This document shows, piece by piece, positions 59,746 to 64,000 of a stretch of 64,000 nucleotides of DNA. Below the pieces are notes generated by a model that saw only the letters and a program-made list of their open reading frames with translations, searched no databases and was not told where the DNA came from. Numbering within the stretch: position 1 is the stretch's first letter; the number at the start of each line of letters is the position of its first letter. The stretch comes from Apricaphanius iberus (Eukaryota > Chordata > Actinopteri > Cyprinodontiformes > Aphaniidae): assembly GCA_028564705.1 (NCBI GenBank), contig JAPXFQ010002814.1, positions 682,001-746,000 of the forward strand, read 5' to 3'. The translations under genes and the position numbers were made by a program.

Positions 59746-60628
59746 TCATGGAAACAGTTACAGCATCGCCAGTGCTGAGTACATGAACGACTGTGTTCAG
59801 ATCATCGATCGGGGATACAACCACAAGGAGACCACCCTGGAAAAGAAGATCTTGAAAGAGCTCACCTCCAACTATATCCCCTCTTACCTTAACAATTCCC
59901 ATGAGCGCTCAAACGAGCAGAATAGGAATCTCATGAACAAACTGGTTAATAATGTTAGCAATGGGGGCAAAGACAGTGGCTATGGCATGGGCTTGGGAAT
60001 AGGCATGAATGTTGCGCTTAACCTTGATGATCACTCCACTTTTGGTACCCACAATGATGAAGGCCTGGGTCTGGAGTTGATACGCGAGGAGTCCAATGCC
60101 CCATTGTTGCCACACAGACCGCCGCCAACCCTGCAGGCTGTCGACAACCTTCACAATCAGCTCCAACAGTCCATGTCACCACCCCTTCCACTACCCCACC
60201 ACCCCTTCTCCTCTGCCTCCAACTCCTCATCTTCTCGAAGAAGGATTCCCCAGGAGAACAGTGAAAGCTTTTTCCCCTTGCTTAACAATGAGCATAACGA
60301 AGATGAAGGCTCATCGCCCAGCCACAGCCACCAGAGAGATTCCCTCTACAACAGCATGCCAATGTTGCCTGGTCTACCTGATGTGTCTGCAGAATCCACC
60401 GACGGCTCCAAGGAGAGTGGAGACACCAAGGGTCCAGAGGCAAGCTTGGACGACGTTTACTACAAGAGCATGCCCAACTTGGGCTCCCGTAACCACCTCC
60501 ATCAGCTGCATTCCTACTACCAGCTAGGGCGGGGCAGCAGCGACGGTTTTGTCGCACCCCCTAACAGAGAGGATGTTTCTGTAGAAGAGTCTCACCCAGA
60601 GCCCTCACACCTGGTCACCAGCCTATAG
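59685..60628 (+). CDS. adgrl3: adgrl3 last coding exon: distal tail with PDZ ligand VTSL
   Basis: 944 nt to the TAG at 60626-60628; 313 codons after the split Glu. The acceptor is tgtttgtcatttcag. It encodes GILNNARDPSVMDTLPLNGN, NSYSIASAEYMNDCVQIIDR, EKKILKELTSNYIPSYLNN, a Gly-rich stretch (GYGMGLGIGMNVALN), LGLELIREESNAPLLPHR, a Pro/His/Ser-rich stretch, RRRIPQENSESFFPLLNNEH, RDSLYNSMPMLPGL, DDVYYKSMPNLGSRNH, YYQLGRGSSDGF and the end SHLVTSL. A -T-S-L terminus is a class I PDZ ligand, known in latrophilins to bind SHANK scaffolds. The open frame extends to a Met at 59669, but that is intronic. The tail appears longer than human in its Gly- and Pro/His-rich parts. The first 61 nt are also read in another frame when the 52-nt exon is included. 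Confidence 0.97.
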
Positions 60629-61154
60629 GCCCAGAAACCTTTCAACAAACCTGTATTTCCTTTCGTTTCCCAAAGTCCCCTTCCACGTTTCTTCACTTCA
60701 TCCATTGTCGGAAGTGGTAGCCATTGTTTTTAACGTTGTCCTGAAGACTGAGACAGCTTTAATCTCACTGTTATTGACCACAAACAGGATAAGATTTGCT
60801 ATAAAATGGGAGCGGAAGTGACTATCTTTGGTTAGATAATCCAGGAAGTCGATGTTGTGTCCCTAGCCTCCTCCCTTGTTTTGATTCCCTCTCCGGTTTG
60901 GTGTGTTTTGTCTCCATTTAATAAGAGACACCCCAAAAAATGTAGACCTCAGCGATATAATTACGAGGAACTGGACAGTCCCACAGTCTGAACTGATAGA
61001 CTTCAACAGATTAAAAGGGGAATTTAAACAAAAAAGGACTATTTTATTATACTTCTGTATCTATATTGACTTTTTGAAATATTTTCTTCCTCTTTGGTGA
61101 GTTGCAGCACATTTTGTTTGCTGAAGTGTTCCTCCAAAATAAGTAAAACAAATG

Positions 61155-61160
61155 AATAAA
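61155..61160 (+). promoter_or_regulatory. Candidate proximal poly(A) signal AATAAA
   Basis: AATAAA about 530 nt after the stop codon, inside an A-rich stretch, so it may be fortuitous. Confidence 0.35.
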
Positions 61161-61795
61161 AAAAAAAATACAATTAATTTTGGACATTTGCCATGAAGGA
61201 ATTATAGATTGTATGCTTTCAAGCATAGATGTTCTTTTTTCATTTATTTTATTGTAACATTTGTTAAGAGGGAGAAAAAAACTAATGAGAGAATTATGAC
61301 ATATTTCTATGTGACTGTACAGATAACTAGCATTGCACATAATATGCTTTTTCTCACTTTTATTTGTTTTGTTTGTTGTATTTTGTTCTGGGCAAACCTT
61401 TTTTTCTGTAAATTTAGTGATTAGGAACAGTTTTGTTCTTTGGTGCTGGCCTCTAAGTTTTGCTCTGTATCGCTCTGGTTTTCTGTTGTCACCCTCCAAG
61501 AAGTCTCAGTAGATTCAGTAAAACATAAAGAAATTACACTCTGGTAATTCAAGCATTGGTGTGAAACGTGATCGCTTCTGTTTCTGGGTCAGTTTTCAAT
61601 TCTTGTTTGAGTTTTCTTCCCACTTTTTTTATTTTACTGTGTAGATAGCAAAACTTTAAGGAGATGGGATCACAAAATCCCTCATAAAGGTTCACAGTGC
61701 ATTCTGCATTTGTATCGACACTCGGAAAATAGCTTGTGTTTCTTGAACAAGAGAACAGGATGAACTGATCCTTGATGTGCACCAGGCACTTGTAC

Positions 61796-61801
61796 AATAA
61801 A
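61796..61801 (+). promoter_or_regulatory. Candidate poly(A) signal AATAAA
   Basis: AATAAA followed within about 40 nt by GT-rich sequence (gtttgttgttttg), a good cleavage-site context. Confidence 0.5.
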
Positions 61802-61901
61802 GGAAGTTTGTTGTTTTGCTTATTAAAGAAAGAGCTTTTGGAGTGAGAAAAAACTTTGTGTTTTTGTTCCTTTTCTAAGATCAAATTATATTTATTTTTT
61901 A

Positions 61902-61907
61902 AATAAA
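61902..61907 (+). promoter_or_regulatory. Candidate distal poly(A) signal AATAAA
   Basis: A second AATAAA about 100 nt further on; used here as the approximate end of the gene. Confidence 0.45.
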
Positions 61908-62649
61908 CGTTAATAAGACAAAGGAAGACGGTAATTTAAATAGCCCAAAAAAATGTATGAGGAAAAAAAAGTCGTTCTTATTTATTACTTTAACCTATGT
62001 GAAGTACTAATACTATTAACACAGATTTTATTACAACTAAACCAAATACAGAATATGTTATGTCATATACATTAACTTCCTGCTGTCCTTTGTGGATCTT
62101 GTTTGTTTCTGCATGGATAAGAGGGAAGGATATTGATATAGTTTAACCCTTAATTTAATTTTCATTTTTCCAGTTTTTGATAATGTCCCACATTAGGTAA
62201 ATTCAGGCCCACAAAAAATGGATGTACACTGTATGTTCTAGTCTGCTGTACAACAGAGAAACTGGGACTTTATAAGCTGTAATAGGTATACCAATATCAT
62301 TAACCGGTGAAACAAACACATTTTTACATATATACTTTGTTTATAACCTTAATCGGAGCAGGAGCCATCACAGTCAACAGGAGCACATATGGCTGGCAAG
62401 GCAATGGGAACACAGGTAAGCATGTTCTTTCACTGATGACTTTTAATGTATTCTTGTCATTCAATGCAGCTGTTTCATACTAACCATCACATTTCTCCTC
62501 TAAAGTGTATTAGAATAATTTTTATTGTGGGTTTTGCTTATGTTTTTTAAAGGATATTTAGGATGGAAACGGTATGCACCGACTACTAATGCAACTACTA
62601 GTAATATTAATACTAAGGGGCCACAAGGAGAAGTAGTGTTTTGTACTTT

Positions 62650-62985
62650 TACCTTGCAAGAAGGTCTTGGGCTCAAATGTAGGCCTGAGTTATGCACTTG
62701 CATGTTTAGGTTTTCCTCAGGAGCTCTGGGTTCTCCCATATTCTAAAAACATGACTGCTAGGTTTATTGGTTACCCCAAATTGATCGTGTGTGTGTGAGA
62801 GAGATAGAGACAGTGTGTGCTACAGATATAAGATATTACCAGATCTTACGATGTGGATTATATCAGTAACTGTTGAGATGAGATCGATTGTGAGTTGTGG
62901 TGTGTGCATGATTGGTTACTCTAAATATCCTTTGATGGAGTGGTGACATGCCAAAGGTATATTCTTATGGATGATGGATGGATGG
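62650..62985 (+). repeat. Dispersed teleost repeat with GGATGGATGG tail
   Basis: Blocks gcaagaaggtcttgggctca, tctgggttctcccata, aaaacatgactgctaggttt, attggttaccccaaattg, gtgtgtgtgagagag and gatggagtggtgacatgcc lead to atggatgatggatggatgg. This is the forward orientation of the family also seen (reversed) at 50215-50420. An inner part (about 62830-62900) looks unrelated or badly diverged. Confidence 0.55.
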
Positions 62986-63226
62986 ATTTACAACTGTTTA
63001 CTGGACATAACATGGATATAAGATTTCTACAACATAAAACCCAAACTTTATCGGTCATCATATTCACTTATCTGAGAATATGGATTTGGATTTTGTTTTT
63101 TTATGAGCTGACATAAGGATGAGCATTAGCAGAAATGGAGGCTTGAAAAAGTCTCATTTTTTCAACTAGGTTACTAAAGTATATATTAATGTATGTACGA
63201 TATGTGTCTATACTTGTGTATATGTG

Positions 63227-63230
<4 letters not shown>

Positions 63231-63277
<47 letters not shown>
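63231..63277. repeat. (TA)n microsatellite
   Basis: A pure TA dinucleotide run of about 23 units with TG/TA-rich flanks. It generates a spurious Ile-Tyr open frame on the minus strand. Confidence 0.95.
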
Positions 63278-63280
<3 letters not shown>

Positions 63281-64000
63281 ATGTAGTTTAAAGCATGAAC
63301 CCTTCTCATTACACTTGAGCTTTTTGCTCACAGGATGAAGATGATGAGGAAGAGTGTGGGCCACAGCACTTTCTCTACCCCATATGCTTACAGTAAGCAC
63401 CGATCTTTACTTAGAGACATGACTTAGGTGGACAGAAAGTGCTCCAGACATCACTGTAGCATCAATTTGACTGGCATTTGCAAACCCGACTGAGTTCATG
63501 AAATGTGCTGAAGATGTAATTCTGGCACTCCTCTCATTTTATAAATGAGCTCTTACACAAGCTCATAAGCTGCCTGGGGCTCTGGTGATGCCCAGTAACA
63601 TGCTCACAATGCACAAAATGGTCTGTGAAAGGGCAGCGACTTGGGATACGAGGTTGCCAAAAAAAGATGTTCACTTGCATGTTTTCATGTATCTTATTCA
63701 CACAGTTGAAAAAATAAGGGTATTTATAGTGAGTGCAAGCTCTGTGATTGAATTAAAAAAAGTAGAAAACATGCATTCCATATTAGATGACTCCCAGTAC
63801 CTATTTGTTAGTTTTAATTTCACTTTACAAAACACTGAATAGCACTTTATGCATGCCATTTATGGAGCCTTGACTCAAGACTCAAAAAGTAATGCGCTAC
63901 TTTTGCTTGCTGTTTCAAGCCATTTCACCTGACAATCTCTGTACAGGGTGTCGTCCTTGTTTGCTGATAGTTAAGGCTGTACCTAACCCAGGACCCTTGT

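Larger units (their letters stand above)
60629..61925 (+). other. adgrl3: Probable adgrl3 3'UTR
   Basis: AT-rich sequence after the stop codon, without interrupting repeats, up to two clustered poly(A) signals. The true end of the message cannot be set from sequence alone. Open frames on either strand here (for example 61047-61499 minus) have no recognisable domain. Confidence 0.6.
61926..64000. other. Intergenic DNA downstream of adgrl3
   Basis: No convincing gene. It contains a dispersed repeat (62650-62985), a (TA)n tract (63231-63277) and two short segments with splice-like borders (62374-62415 and 63334-63392) that cannot be assigned to any protein. The last 600 bp hold only short unassigned open frames. 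Confidence 0.7.

Noticed and set aside
60018..60557. Minus-strand and +1-frame open frames under the last exon (60096-60527, 60282-60557)
   Set aside because: Shadows of the adgrl3 tail. Unlike 59685-59745, no splice form leads into them and they resemble nothing known.

Overview
The window is vertebrate nuclear DNA, almost certainly from a ray-finned (teleost) fish. It carries one protein-coding gene, on the + strand: the 3' half of an adhesion GPCR of the latrophilin family, best matched to adgrl3 (latrophilin-3). Teleost origin is inferred from the fish-type repeats in the introns: a Rex3-like RTE retrotransposon with a GATG-repeat tail, many decayed Tc1/mariner copies, hAT-like MITEs and tRNA-headed SINE fragments. 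No prokaryotic operon, CRISPR array or rRNA gene is visible.

Gene layout. Constitutive coding exons are at 11891-12100 (TM1-TM2), 16929-17149 (TM3-TM4), 24119-24185 (ECL2/TM5), 26594-26685 (TM5/ICL3), 37929-38097 (TM6-TM7), 38421-38546 and 42522-42618 (cytoplasmic tail), and 59685-60628 (last coding exon, ending in the PDZ ligand VTSL). All phases join without a break, giving 683 residues. The large extracellular half (lectin, olfactomedin, hormone-receptor and GAIN/GPS parts) must lie upstream; I found no exon of it in 1-11890.

Alternative exons. Three segments have splice sites and phases that fit alternative use. A 27-nt microexon (35924-35950) would add nine residues to intracellular loop 3. 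A 126-nt symmetric exon (51790-51915) can be skipped in frame. A 52-nt exon (57992-58043) shifts the frame of the last exon, so its first 61 nt (59685-59745) encode a second C-terminus ending STTEW that lacks the PDZ ligand. As I remember the human ADGRL3 isoforms, both endings and the ICL3 insert exist there too, so this layout appears old and conserved. It lets one receptor vary ICL3 and the presence of its scaffold-binding tail.

Introns and flank. The introns are AT-rich with simple repeats: a (GA)n tract at 18508, (TA)n at 10727, 14242, 32654 and 63231, and a long pyrimidine-rich stretch at 27060-27960. Transposon remnants come from at least six Tc1-like groups. A ~2.9 kb Rex3-like LINE (53700-56627) with a 15-bp target duplication sits between the 126-nt and 52-nt alternative exons. 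Downstream of the stop are a probable 3'UTR with poly(A) signals up to 61907 and about 2 kb of intergenic DNA with no convincing gene.

The most noteworthy biology is the splicing-controlled, dual-frame C-terminus and the ICL3 microexon. I see no wholly new multi-gene system.
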